Assembly (NCBI RefSeq): GCF_003337575.1
Contig: NZ_QPJM01000008.1
Span: 124,001-188,000 of the forward strand
Reading direction: 5' to 3'
Source of the DNA: Phyllobacterium bourgognense
GTDB lineage: Bacteria; Pseudomonadota; Alphaproteobacteria; Rhizobiales; Rhizobiaceae
DNA length: 64,000 bases
Part shown: piece after piece, positions 26,763 through 35,801 of the stretch
How the letters are laid out: the number at the start of each line of letters is the position of its first letter
How positions within the stretch are numbered: position 1 is the stretch's first letter
Position numbers and translations under genes: made by a program
The notes under the pieces: generated by a model
Databases searched by the model: none
The model's input: the letters and a program-made list of their open reading frames with translations, nothing else
Told to the model about the DNA's origin: nothing

Positions 26763-27179
26763 TTAGAAACTTATTGACAAGTGGAGCTTACCCTCCCACG
26801 CATCGAGGTCATTTTGGCCGAAGCTCAAATATCCTCCGGTCGCTTCGATCTGGATATTGTCATTCAGCAGCATTCTGAGCCCCGAGCGAAGTGAGAACGC
26901 CCAGGGCGACGGCGTTACCTCGGATAGGTCGCCCGTCAGGATCTTGCCGTCGTTGGGCCGCTCGAATTGGTATTCGGCACCGAGTTCGGCGAAGGCGAGA
27001 AACGGCTGCCCGTCCGGCAGACGGAAGTAACGGCTGACCTCTGTCGAGAGATCGAGGACGCCATAATTGAAGCTGTCGCCGGGAAGGGAAACGCTGACCG
27101 GTATGTTGAGAAGGCTGCCCGAGAGGTCGTAAGCGTCGCTGTTGATATGGGACCAACTGACGGATGCCTTGGGGCGTAA
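26763..27179 (-). pseudogene. Outer-membrane autotransporter beta-barrel fragment
   Basis: The last ~138 residues of an autotransporter-type beta-barrel. Alternating amphipathic strands (ASVSWSHINSDAYDL, LPFLAFAELGAEYQF-like, WEGKLHLSISF) end in the C-terminal phenylalanine recognised by the Bam machinery. Upstream it runs out of frame directly into a DUF983 gene at about 27179. There is no signal peptide or passenger, so it is a remnant left by a deletion. Confidence 0.6.
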
Positions 27180-27465
27180 GCAAATGAACCCAAAACGGTG
27201 GCTGATAGACGATCTCGAGCCAGAGAGCGAAAGCGACCGCGGGAATGCAAGTGAACATAATAACAAAGAAAGCAGGTCCGTCTGCCGGGTCGGCGAAGGA
27301 GTAGTCCAACCCGCACACTTCGCATTTTGCCCGTATTTTCAAAAAGCCCTCGAACAAATGACCCTCGCCACACCGCGGGCAACGTCCGCGTAATCCGGTT
27401 TGCATCGGGGATAGTGGAGAGGTTTGTTCAGTTGGCACAACTGGTACTCCGGCTTGTGGAAGCAT
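27180..27465 (-). pseudogene. DUF983-family protein, truncated
   Basis: The N-terminal ~95 residues of a DUF983 membrane protein. The zinc-ribbon-like CPRCGEG and CEVCGLDY come first, then FADPADGPAFFVIMF and the start of the hydrophobic region (VYQPPFWVHLL). After that the sequence leaves the family and merges into the autotransporter fragment, losing the second transmembrane part. The junction shows that a deletion fused two unrelated genes. Confidence 0.65.
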
Positions 27466-27484
27466 CTCACCGTTTCATTTTTTG

Positions 27485-27793
27485 TTACGTGGCCTCAGCT
27501 CTTGGTGGCAATGCGGTGGCAAATTCGTCCCGGGAAGTAGGCGTACCATCAATCATTTCATAGACGGCCTTCGAACGACCGAGTGTAGCCATCAACGAAG
27601 AAGGCCCTGCAAACGGTTCACCGCCAATATGCCATCCATCGGTGTGGAGTTCCTCGATCAATACCCAAGTTACCGACCTGAACGCCTCGGAACCTTCGAA
27701 CTTCACCATGACATCGGTAATCGCTTTCGCAAGCGCATGTTTTTGTGTGCTAGTAAATACGCCGTCTACAAGTTTGATATTTACGAAGGGCAT
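27485..27793 (-). CDS. Tautomerase (4-oxalocrotonate tautomerase-like) family protein
   Basis: A 102-residue protein starting MPFVNIKLVDGVFT. Pro2, exposed after removal of Met, is the catalytic base of the tautomerase superfamily. The core KHALAKAITDVMVKFEG fits the family helix. It is longer than classic 62-residue 4-OT and resembles the longer stress-associated tautomerases. It lies near quinone oxidoreductase and CMD-family genes, so a role in detoxifying aromatic or carbonyl compounds is plausible but unproven. Confidence 0.75.
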   Translation of the reverse strand: MPFVNIKLVDGVFTSTQKHALAKAITDVMVKFEGSEAFRSVTWVLIEELHTDGWHIGGEPFAGPSSLMATLGRSKAVYEMIDGTPTSRDEFATALPPRAEAT

Positions 27794-27848
27794 TGCAAAT
27801 CTCCACTTTCAGTCACGTGTTAGGGAGCTCTGAGACTCGACAACTCGG

Positions 27849-28838
27849 TTAACCGACGTCGACAACCAGTTTTCCATTGGCCTTTCGGGTTTCAATCAAC
27901 TCATGCGCATTCGTCGCGGTTTCGAGGGTGAATGTACGCGGATCAAGGCGCGGCGAGACCTTGCCGACCTCTGCCAGTTTTGTCGCTTCCCGCATGATAT
28001 CGCCGTGATGCTCGCGCCCTTCTCCGGTCAAAAGAGGGAGCAATGTGAACACCCCAGAGTATGTCGCTGACTTGAACGATAGAGGAGCGAGGGCATGAGT
28101 GCCCCAACCGAGACAACTTACGACATGCCCGAACCGGGTAACCGCTTTAAACGCGGTATCCAACCCTGCGCCGCCCACAGTGTCATAGACGACATCGAAA
28201 CCTTTGCCCCCGGAATGTCTCGTCACGTACTCATCAACGTTTTCAGACGTGTAGTCGATTGCGGTAGCGCCGAGACTGCGCAAGTAATCTCCCTTGGTCG
28301 TGGAATCGACAGCGTAAACGTCGGCTCCCAACGCTTTGGCAATCTGTACCGCGATATGGCCAACGCCTCCGCCTGCACCGAGCACGAGAACTGTTTGCCC
28401 GGCTCGCACGTTTACCCTATCCACGAGACCTTCCCACGCAGTGATGAAGATGAGCGGAAGTGCTGCCGCATCGCGCATTGAAAGGTTCGACGGCTTGAGA
28501 GCCAATAGCCGCTCATCGACAGCGGCGTACTCGGCAAGTGAACCCTGATGGCCACCTACTCCGCCGGTCATTCCGTAGACTTCATCACCGGGCGAAAACC
28601 GCGTAACCCCCTCGCCCACCTCAATCACAACTCCCGCAAGATCAAGTCCGAGAACGGCGGGTAGCTCGTGCCGGGCATGCGCAGCCGCGCCAGCACGAAT
28701 TTTCGTATCGAGGGGATTAACACCACTTGCCTTTACTCGAACCAGAACCTCGCCACGCTTTGCCACCGGATGCTCAAGTTCGGAGACCCGGAAAGGACCA
28801 TTTGCTGCTTCGACCACAGCAGCTCTCATTTTAGGCAT
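27849..28838 (-). CDS. NADPH:quinone reductase-like medium-chain dehydrogenase
   Basis: A 329-residue MDR-superfamily protein. A GroES-like N-terminal domain (VLVRVKASGVNPLDTKIRAG) is followed by a Rossmann domain with VLVLGAGGGVGHIAVQIAKA. The structural-zinc cysteines of alcohol dehydrogenases are absent, which points to the zinc-free quinone oxidoreductase branch. It presumably reduces quinones or enones with NADPH. The tautomerase gene follows 55 bp downstream on the same strand. Confidence 0.88.
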   Translation of the reverse strand: MPKMRAAVVEAANGPFRVSELEHPVAKRGEVLVRVKASGVNPLDTKIRAGAAAHARHELPAVLGLDLAGVVIEVGEGVTRFSPGDEVYGMTGGVGGHQGSLAEYAAVDERLLALKPSNLSMRDAAALPLIFITAWEGLVDRVNVRAGQTVLVLGAGGGVGHIAVQIAKALGADVYAVDSTTKGDYLRSLGATAIDYTSENVDEYVTRHSGGKGFDVVYDTVGGAGLDTAFKAVTRFGHVVSCLGWGTHALAPLSFKSATYSGVFTLLPLLTGEGREHHGDIMREATKLAEVGKVSPRLDPRTFTLETATNAHELIETRKANGKLVVDVG

Positions 28839-29066
28839 TTCAGTCTCCTTGCAATATTTTCAAGTCGACTTTGCGCCAAATACTGAGTCGGAGAAATCAT
28901 ATAAACCTTTAGTAGGCCGGTACGCGAACCCGCTCAACGACGGCAGTCACGCGCCACACTCTCTAACGGGAACACATGATTTTGAAATTTCAGTAGGGGC
29001 GTAAATTGGTAAAGCCGATCACGCGCGGTCGCCCTGATCGCTGGGACTCGGCAACGGGAGCGAAGA

Positions 29067-29783
29067 TTGAACAAGCTGCTTTACAAGGCCATCGTGGCGC
29101 ACGGAGGTCTTTCCCGCTGGAGCGGCTGTCGCGCTATAAAGGCCACCGCGTTGCTCGCCGGTGAATTCTGTCCCAGTGTGCAGCTCGAAGAAGTCCGGGA
29201 ACTGACGGTATTGCCGCACCTTCAACGAGCGATAGTTAAGCCCTTGGGTTGTACTGACTGCCGAAGCGACCTTGACCACAACGACTTCTCGCTTGTCCGC
29301 GATAAGGACACGTTCGTTACCCGGGTCGCGGACGTGCGATCCGGGCAAATGACGTATGACTTTAAAACTCCGATAGGCCAACCGCTCGGAGCATTCCTGA
29401 CATGCAGCGCAGTTCGAACGTTCCTGACCACCCCCTTTTTGTTGACGTTGGAGGGTGTTGAAGTAAGCGAACTGGTTCCTTGGAACGAGGGGGGGGAGCA
29501 ATGGCGGGTCCTAAGGGCTGAATTTCCACCAGATCTTGCCACCATAGCTCGTGTCCAGGACTTCTTCTTTGGTGGTGATTTTCTGTTACGGAGACATGAC
29601 TACCATATTGATGGCGATACAGGCATCACGATGACTGAGATGATATCCGACTACGTTGAATGCCAAGGTATCAAGATGCCGACAAGATTACGCGGCTACG
29701 CGCGGCGTTCGGACCTGACCCCTGATCTTGGTCGGACGATGATATCGATTAATCTCAAAAGACTGAATTTCATTTTGGAGTAA
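29067..29783 (+). CDS. Conserved hypothetical protein
   Basis: A 238-residue soluble protein. It begins MNKLLYKAIVAHGGLSRWSG, a pattern I associate with a family of uncharacterised bacterial proteins (AHGG..RW near the start, a FLTTPFLL core, then FGGDFLLRRHDYHID and a C-terminal GIKMPTRLRGYAR). The repeated beta-hairpin texture suggests a LolA-like or lipocalin-like sheet, but I cannot assign a function. There is no signal peptide. It is a single gene between the quinone reductase and the CMD-family genes. Confidence 0.6.
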   Translation: MNKLLYKAIVAHGGLSRWSGCRAIKATALLAGEFCPSVQLEEVRELTVLPHLQRAIVKPLGCTDCRSDLDHNDFSLVRDKDTFVTRVADVRSGQMTYDFKTPIGQPLGAFLTCSAVRTFLTTPFLLTLEGVEVSELVPWNEGGEQWRVLRAEFPPDLATIARVQDFFFGGDFLLRRHDYHIDGDTGITMTEMISDYVECQGIKMPTRLRGYARRSDLTPDLGRTMISINLKRLNFILE

Positions 29784-29990
29784 TGTTGCTGTTGTTCCAT
29801 TACACCCAGCCCCGGACCACAAACTTTAGGATAAGTGATTTTTTTGTTTGGAGGGTATCAGCGAATTATCGCGCGACTATCGGCAAGCACGGAGGTCCTC
29901 CCCAGCTTGTTTTCGATGTCGAAGCATTTTGTGGAACTTATCAAACGCTGACTTTATGCCTTGCCGATCATCGGCCGAGCCCTATAGCCA

Positions 29991-30335
29991 TCAAGAAGTC
30001 TTCGACTTTACGGCATCCATTACGCGAGTGGAGTAAACTAGACCTGCTCCCGCATTAACGCTAATTGCGACCCCCAGCGCCTCCGCAATTTCTTCGCGCG
30101 TCGCACCAGCCTTTAAAGCAGCGTCCGTGTGGACGACGATGCAGCCATCGCATCGCAAGGAGACGGCGGCCGCGAGTGCGATCAGCTCGTTAACTTTGGA
30201 TCCAAGCAGATTGGTTTTGCGGGCTGCTCCACCAATTGCCTGATATCCTTTGATCACATCGGGATTCAGCGTAGCAAATTCGCCAACTCCGGTGAGAACC
30301 TGTTTGTGATAGGCATTCCAATCGATCATTGCCAT
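29991..30335 (-). CDS. Carboxymuconolactone decarboxylase (AhpD-like) family protein
   Basis: A 114-residue all-helical protein with the CMD/AhpD core AVSLRCDGCIVVHTDAALKA: a CxxC pair followed by His, the AhpD redox motif. It also has AGATREEIAEALGVAI. AhpD-type members act as thiol peroxidases or peroxidase partners. It sits 30 bp downstream of the Tat-exported MBL hydrolase gene on the same strand, so the two are probably co-transcribed. Confidence 0.87.
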   Translation of the reverse strand: MAMIDWNAYHKQVLTGVGEFATLNPDVIKGYQAIGGAARKTNLLGSKVNELIALAAAVSLRCDGCIVVHTDAALKAGATREEIAEALGVAISVNAGAGLVYSTRVMDAVKSKTS

Positions 30336-30365
30336 TACATACCTCGTCGCAAGGTTCCAGCCAGC

Positions 30366-31331
30366 TCACACCCCGTGATAAACAAGACGGGTGAAAAAAT
30401 CCGGACCTATGACGAATTGCCCCCATTTGGCATCAAACTGGGCTGTCGGTTTTGCAGCAATGACTGCGTCGATTGGCTTTCCTTCGGCCTTGAGTTTCGC
30501 GACGCTGCCGCGGATATCGACAAGCATCGTCCCGTATTCGCTCAGCTCGGATTTTTTGCTTTTGGGCTGCCCGTGACCGGGGATAACGATCGTCTCATCC
30601 GTGATATCGGAAAGAATTTCTTCCACAGCCTTGATCTTGCCGTCGATGCCTCCGCCAGTCGAATAGTCAATGAACGGGTAAATGCCGTTCCAGTAAAGAT
30701 CGCCGGTGTGGACAATATCTGCCTCACTGAACGTCACCGAGATATCGCCATCCGTATGGGCATTGGGATGATGTTTCAGCAATAACGTTGACTTGTTCAG
30801 TTTTAAGGTAGCCTCATCGCCGACGGTCTCAGACGGTACGGCTGCAAGCGGTGGTCGGGGGAACTCGAAATCCCAGTCGTCCACTTTTTGCACCGTCATC
30901 AGGTGGTTCTTGGTGTTTTCGTGCGCCAGGATTGCTGCGCCCTCTGCGTTCAACCACTCATTTCCGTCTGTATGGTCGAAATGCCAATGCGTATTGATGA
31001 GATGTTTGATTGGTTGCGTATCCAGACTTTTCAAAGCATCCATGATCCGATTGCGGGATGCGGTAATCCCACCGTCGATAAGTACCTTCCCATCCAAGCC
31101 GCTGAGCACGGCAATATTCCCTCCCGACCCTTCGAGTATGGCGACGCCGCCTCTTGCCTTATGCACTTTGATCGGCGCTTTAGCGGCCTCATCGCGGATC
31201 ATGTCCACAATGCCCTGCGCTTTTGCGAACACTTGGCGCGGAGTTAACCAACCTCCTGATGCAGCGAAAGTCGTTGCGGCCATACAACATAGACAAAATC
31301 CGCGGCGGGAAAGTTTTAGATTGTTGGTCAT
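30366..31331 (-). CDS. Tat-exported MBL-fold hydrolase
   Basis: A 321-residue protein. A twin-arginine signal (LSRRGFCLCCMAATTFAASG) is followed by a metallo-beta-lactamase domain with NTHWHFDHTDGN as the zinc motif, then HPNAHTDGD, HTGDLYWNG and VIPGHGQP as later ligands. This resembles the periplasmic MBL hydrolases that group with SoxH- or quinoprotein relay-like proteins; the substrate is unknown. Tat export suggests folding with metal before transport. The CMD-family gene follows. Confidence 0.85.
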   Translation of the reverse strand: MTNNLKLSRRGFCLCCMAATTFAASGGWLTPRQVFAKAQGIVDMIRDEAAKAPIKVHKARGGVAILEGSGGNIAVLSGLDGKVLIDGGITASRNRIMDALKSLDTQPIKHLINTHWHFDHTDGNEWLNAEGAAILAHENTKNHLMTVQKVDDWDFEFPRPPLAAVPSETVGDEATLKLNKSTLLLKHHPNAHTDGDISVTFSEADIVHTGDLYWNGIYPFIDYSTGGGIDGKIKAVEEILSDITDETIVIPGHGQPKSKKSELSEYGTMLVDIRGSVAKLKAEGKPIDAVIAAKPTAQFDAKWGQFVIGPDFFTRLVYHGV

Positions 31332-31400
31332 AACAGGTCCCTTGTGGATGTGTGGCGGCTGCAGAAATCGGCTATTCCAAAGCCGCCTTTGCTCCGACGA

Positions 31401-32390
31401 TTAAGCTTTGAAGAATGCTAGCAGATCGGGATTGATGATTTCGGGATGTGTGCTGCACATGCCATGAGGCAGTCCCGTGTAAACTTTCAGGGTACCGTGC
31501 TTGAGCAGCTTGACCGATAGAAGGGCAGCATCCTCAATCGGGACAATTTGGTCGTCGTCGCCGTGCATAACCAGAACGGGAACCTCGATCTTTTTCAAAT
31601 CCTCGGTGAAGTCGGTTTCAGAAAAGACCTTGATGCATTCATAATGTGCGATTGCTCCGCCGATCATTCCTTGCCGCCACCAATTCTGGATCAGACCGGG
31701 AGATACTTTGACGTTCTCGCGGTTAAAGCCGTAAAACGGACCGCTGGGCACATCGAGATAAAATTGCGCACGATTTGTGGCAAGTTGCGCGCGAAGATCG
31801 TCGAATACGCTGATCGGCAAGCCGCCGGGGTTTTTGTCGGACTTCAACATTACAGGTGGGATCGCAGAAATTATAACCGCCTTGGCGACTCTGCCCTTGC
31901 CATGCTTGGCAACGTAACGGGTAACTTCGCCGCCGCCTGTCGAGTGGCCTACGTGAATTGCATCACGCAGATTGAGAGCGCTTGCTAGTTCCGCAACGTC
32001 ACTTGCGTAGGTATCCATGTCATTACCAGTCGCCGTTTGTGTCGAACGGCCGTGACCACGCCTGTCGTGTGCGATTACGCGATAGCCCTTGCTGAGGAAA
32101 AACAACATTTGGTTGTCCCAATCATCGGCACTGAGAGGCCAGCCATGGTGGAATACTATCGGTTGGCCCTTTCCCCAATCCTTGTAGAAAAGCTGCGTCC
32201 CGTCTTTGGTGGTGATCATGCCCATGGTCTTTTCCTCGACTGATGATGGTGTTGTTTGTGCGCTTGCGGTCGGTATCGGATACAACGGCGGCAACCCTAA
32301 AAGAGAAGCTCCCACTGCCCCGGCGGCGCCGCCCAAGACGCTTCGCCTCGAAATCGGGGGAAGATTTTTTGGAACCTCCATGTGCCTCAT
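31401..32390 (-). CDS. Tat-exported alpha/beta hydrolase (non-heme chloroperoxidase-like)
   Basis: A 329-residue protein. The Tat signal is [20 protein letters not shown]. The alpha/beta hydrolase domain has an [11 protein letters not shown] oxyanion region, a nucleophile elbow [15 protein letters not shown], the acid in HGDDDQIVP and the His in [11 protein letters not shown]. The GHSTGGGEV elbow is typical of cofactor-free haloperoxidase/perhydrolase-type esterases. It lies 69 bp upstream of the MBL gene on the same strand and is divergent from the PAS histidine kinase gene, whose system may regulate it. Confidence 0.87.
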   Translation of the reverse strand: MRHMEVPKNLPPISRRSVLGGAAGAVGASLLGLPPLYPIPTASAQTTPSSVEEKTMGMITTKDGTQLFYKDWGKGQPIVFHHGWPLSADDWDNQMLFFLSKGYRVIAHDRRGHGRSTQTATGNDMDTYASDVAELASALNLRDAIHVGHSTGGGEVTRYVAKHGKGRVAKAVIISAIPPVMLKSDKNPGGLPISVFDDLRAQLATNRAQFYLDVPSGPFYGFNRENVKVSPGLIQNWWRQGMIGGAIAHYECIKVFSETDFTEDLKKIEVPVLVMHGDDDQIVPIEDAALLSVKLLKHGTLKVYTGLPHGMCSTHPEIINPDLLAFFKA

Positions 32391-32532
32391 CCTTCAATTG
32401 GCCATCGCGGAGACGGCAGCTTGTGGAAGCAAAGTTGGCGGGCGATTTCAAATGTGCTCGGCGATCGCTTCCTTTGCTTTCAAAGATAGCAGTCGGGTAA
32501 AGTCGGCCAATTATATATTTCCGTTAGTCCAG

Positions 32533-34776
32533 ATGATTGACTGGTCATCTGTTCTGGGTCGAAGTACAATTGTTCAAGGCTCGATAGGTCCCAACCTGGA
32601 GGGGTTCGTGAGGGGGCTGGAACTGCGGCACTACGCATCCGCACTTGCTGCAGGATGCGCCGGAACTGCTTTGGGGATAGTTGAACGCGAACCATATGGA
32701 GCGCTGTTCCTGTTCTTTGCCGCAATAATGTTCATCAAACGCAGGCGTGTTGCTATAGCCGTCGCGGTACTATTGATGGTCGCCTGTACTTTCATTGTCT
32801 TCGTGCACGCTAGCGATTCCGCCTCCCTGACCCGCCCGGCGGCATTCCTGCTATCCACCTTGGCCGCCATCTGGCTTATGAGTATATGGAGGTCGAGGAC
32901 TTACGCCGAGCAATCTCTGAATGAGGCAAAACTGATAGTGGAGAGCATGCCGGGTCTCGGCTGGGCCACCGACGCAAAGGGAAATTTTGTATACGTCAGC
33001 CCAAGTGTCATTGATTACGTCGGCAAGAATACGGACGAATTCAATCAAGCCCAACGCACCGGGCTGGAGGCAGTTCATCCCGAGGATACCGACCGCGTGA
33101 CTGCGGCGTGGCTTACGAGCATGCGTGAGGGCACGTCCTTCCAGTCCGTTCACCGGATAAAGCGAGCCGACGGCGAATATCGCTGGTTCCAGGCTTATGG
33201 AAAACCCCATTTCGATGGGATCGGCCAAGTTCAGGGTTGGTTTGGAACAACCATCGATGTCGATGAGAAGCATCGCGCCGAGCAGCGGCTGGAAGACAGC
33301 GAGCGGCAACTTCGAACGCTAATCGATACCTTGCCCGTGATGATATGGTGCGCGTCTCCGTCAGGAGAGCCAACCTATCCAAACCCCAAGACCCTCGAGT
33401 ATCTGGGTGCAACTTTCGAGGAGATTAAATCGGACAATTTCGGCGTCGTTCACCCGGACGACGTCGAAGGTTTTCAATCTGCATGGGCGGTCTGCGTCGA
33501 AGAGAAAAAACCTCTCTCCCTGATCTGCAGGCTTCGGTACAATGACGGCACTCATCGTTGGAACAGAATAACCGCCGCTCCGCTATTGAGCGATAAAGGC
33601 GATATAATCGAGTGGTATGGCACCAACGTCGATATCGAGGAGCTCCATCAGATCCAAGAAGAGCTAAGGTCAAATGCCGAGCGGCTAAGATTGATGCTGG
33701 ACACTCTTCCTGCATTCGTTTGGTGTGCGGATCCGAAAGGGCAACCAACCTATTTCAACAAGCCTTTGATGAAATATTCGGGGGTGACACTCGAAGAACT
33801 GAGAGGAGTTGAAGGCTCTGGCTTCGCGCCGATGATCAGTAGACTTGTCCATCCCGCCGATGCGCCTGCATTACTCGAGCGCTTCGAACAATCTTTCAAA
33901 ACCGGCGAACCGATCGCGATAAAGTACAGACACAGGCTGGCTACTGGCCAATATCATCTCGTTGATTGCAGAGCGCGGGTCCTGCGCGATAGCCGAAACA
34001 AACTCTCGCAGTGGTACGGCGTCATTGTTGACGTTGAAGAGGAGGCGCAGGCGCAGGTCAAACTGCAGAAAGCGCAGCATCAGCTTGAACTGGCCACGCG
34101 TGCGGCAAGTCTTTCGGAATTGTCCGCGTCTATCGCTCACGAACTGAACCAGCCATTGGTGGCCGTTGTCACTAATAGCAGCGCAACCGAAAACTGGCTG
34201 GACGCCACACCTCCGAACATTCTAAGGGCGAAAGCAAGCGCCCACAAGGCCACCGACGCTGCGAATGACGCTGCCGAAGTGATCAGCAGGATAAAGGCTC
34301 TTTTCAGGCAGTCCGGGGGGTCCAAAAAGGCGGGCAATCTGAATGATGTCGTGCTGGAGGCCTGCACCCTGCTGCGTGAAAGGATCACAGCTTCAAAATG
34401 TGATTTGCGGATTGATCTGGAGCCCAATCTACCAGGCGCGCAATTCGACAAGGGACTTATCCTGCAAGTGCTCGTCAACCTCATTCAAAACGCGATGGAT
34501 GCAGTTTCGACGGGCAACGGAGCGATGCGTCTTCTGGAAATAAGGTCCCGTTACAAGGATGGAACCATACAGGTGGATGTGGAGGACAATGGTGTCGGAC
34601 TGCAGGACACCGAGAAAATATTCGAACCCTTTTACACCACAAAACACAACGGCATGGGAATCGGACTGTCGATCTGCCGTAGCATCATTGGGACACATGC
34701 CGGGAAGCTTTGGGCATCCCAATCTGAAAAGTCCGGCACGGTGTTCAGCTTCGCACTTCCACTATCCGGAGAATAA
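32533..34776 (+). CDS. Hybrid-free sensor histidine kinase with membrane segment and three PAS domains
   Basis: About 747 residues. The N-terminal ~110 residues hold three or four hydrophobic helices (AALAAGCAGTALGI, LFLFFAAIMF, IAVAVLLMVACTFIVFV). Three PAS_3-type domains with PAC motifs follow (GWFGTTIDVDE, EWYGTNVDIEE, QWYGVIVDVEE). The HisKA box has H536 in SIAHELNQPL, and an HATPase domain follows (NLIQNAMDAV, VEDNGVGL, GMGIGLSICRSII). The HELNQPL box is typical of FixL-like kinases. The ATG at 32533 is my choice; the frame stays open to 32206. Two response-regulator genes follow directly. Confidence 0.88.
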   Translation: MIDWSSVLGRSTIVQGSIGPNLEGFVRGLELRHYASALAAGCAGTALGIVEREPYGALFLFFAAIMFIKRRRVAIAVAVLLMVACTFIVFVHASDSASLTRPAAFLLSTLAAIWLMSIWRSRTYAEQSLNEAKLIVESMPGLGWATDAKGNFVYVSPSVIDYVGKNTDEFNQAQRTGLEAVHPEDTDRVTAAWLTSMREGTSFQSVHRIKRADGEYRWFQAYGKPHFDGIGQVQGWFGTTIDVDEKHRAEQRLEDSERQLRTLIDTLPVMIWCASPSGEPTYPNPKTLEYLGATFEEIKSDNFGVVHPDDVEGFQSAWAVCVEEKKPLSLICRLRYNDGTHRWNRITAAPLLSDKGDIIEWYGTNVDIEELHQIQEELRSNAERLRLMLDTLPAFVWCADPKGQPTYFNKPLMKYSGVTLEELRGVEGSGFAPMISRLVHPADAPALLERFEQSFKTGEPIAIKYRHRLATGQYHLVDCRARVLRDSRNKLSQWYGVIVDVEEEAQAQVKLQKAQHQLELATRAASLSELSASIAHELNQPLVAVVTNSSATENWLDATPPNILRAKASAHKATDAANDAAEVISRIKALFRQSGGSKKAGNLNDVVLEACTLLRERITASKCDLRIDLEPNLPGAQFDKGLILQVLVNLIQNAMDAVSTGNGAMRLLEIRSRYKDGTIQVDVEDNGVGLQDTEKIFEPFYTTKHNGMGIGLSICRSIIGTHAGKLWASQSEKSGTVFSFALPLSGE

Positions 34777-34780
34777 ACCA

Positions 34781-35419
34781 ATGTCTCATGAGGATCACAA
34801 AGCCGTATTCGTCATCGATGATGACAAACGCGTGCGAGACGGGATTTCGGAGCTGCTTGAGTCCTGGGGCATAGATGTGAAAACGTTTGCGTCCGCTCGA
34901 GAATATCTTGACGCACCCAAAGCCCAAGGTCCGTCATGCCTGGTGCTCGATGTACGACTTCCAGATATCGGCGGATTCGAGCTTCAGGCTCAATTAGCGA
35001 GTCAGCCTCACCCGCCGATCATTTTCATAACGGGTCACGGCGACATACCTATGACGGTACGTGCTATGAAACTGGGCGCAGTCGACTTTCTTCCGAAACC
35101 GTTCAAAAAACATGAATTGCGTGTTGCGATCGAAGCGGCGCTGGAGCGCGATCGAGATGCACTTCGCGAGAGATCCTCACTACACGAGTTGCAGAACAGG
35201 CTGGAATCCTTGTCCACCAGGGAACGCGATGTCCTTCCACTCGTTGTAAGTGGGTTGATGAACAAGCAAGGCGCGGCCAAGTTGGGGATAAGCGAAATTA
35301 CATTCCAGATCCACAGAGGCAACATGATGCGGAAAATGCAGGCGGACTCATTGGCCGACCTGGTACGGATCGCCACAAAACTGAGTATTCCGATCACGCA
35401 TTCTCGTTATGGAAACTAG
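34781..35419 (+). CDS. FixJ/NarL-type response regulator
   Basis: A 212-residue protein. The receiver domain has an acidic pocket VIDDDKR, phospho-acceptor D57 in LVLDVRLPDIGG, and K in FLPKPF. A LuxR-type helix-turn-helix output follows (LSTRERDVLPLVVSGLMNKQ, LGISEITFQIHRGNMMRKM). In the usual FixJ output an alanine, glutamate and lysine occur where this protein has a few unusual residues, but the fold is clear. It lies 4 bp after the kinase gene, so it is the likely cognate regulator. Confidence 0.92.
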   Translation: MSHEDHKAVFVIDDDKRVRDGISELLESWGIDVKTFASAREYLDAPKAQGPSCLVLDVRLPDIGGFELQAQLASQPHPPIIFITGHGDIPMTVRAMKLGAVDFLPKPFKKHELRVAIEAALERDRDALRERSSLHELQNRLESLSTRERDVLPLVVSGLMNKQGAAKLGISEITFQIHRGNMMRKMQADSLADLVRIATKLSIPITHSRYGN

Positions 35420-35801
35420 GCGCGCAATGACACATGCGCCTCCTAATTTTGCTATTATTGACGACGACAAACAGGTCCTCAACGGCTTGCGGGAGCTTTT
35501 GGAATCAGTGGGCTACGTGGCCAGAACGTATCACTCACCGAGCTCGTTTCTCTCGGGTGAAGATCTTTCAGCATGTGACTGCGTGATAACGGACATCATT
35601 ATGCCGTCAATGAACGGCTTCGAGCTTGAGCAAGCTGTGAGACGTCAGCACCCTGGAATGCCCATGATATTGATGACCGGCCGCGACGACATTAAAGATC
35701 GGGGATTTGCGGGAGCCGAAGACTATAGGATATTCCTGAGAAAGCCGCTCAATACTCGCCTGCTGATGCAGGCGATCAAGCGGCTTCTTGCCTTTGGGTG
35801 A
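35409..35801 (+). CDS. Single-domain response regulator (receiver only)
   Basis: A 130-residue receiver with FAIIDDDKQVL, phospho-acceptor D56 (counted from the second ATG at 35427) in VITDIIMPSMNG, and K in LRKPLN. It has no output domain. It overlaps the FixJ-type gene by 11 bp, so the three genes form one operon. Stand-alone receivers often act as phosphate sinks or connectors for the same kinase. The 3' end overlaps the convergent AraC gene by 26 bp. Confidence 0.88.
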   Translation: METRRAMTHAPPNFAIIDDDKQVLNGLRELLESVGYVARTYHSPSSFLSGEDLSACDCVITDIIMPSMNGFELEQAVRRQHPGMPMILMTGRDDIKDRGFAGAEDYRIFLRKPLNTRLLMQAIKRLLAFG

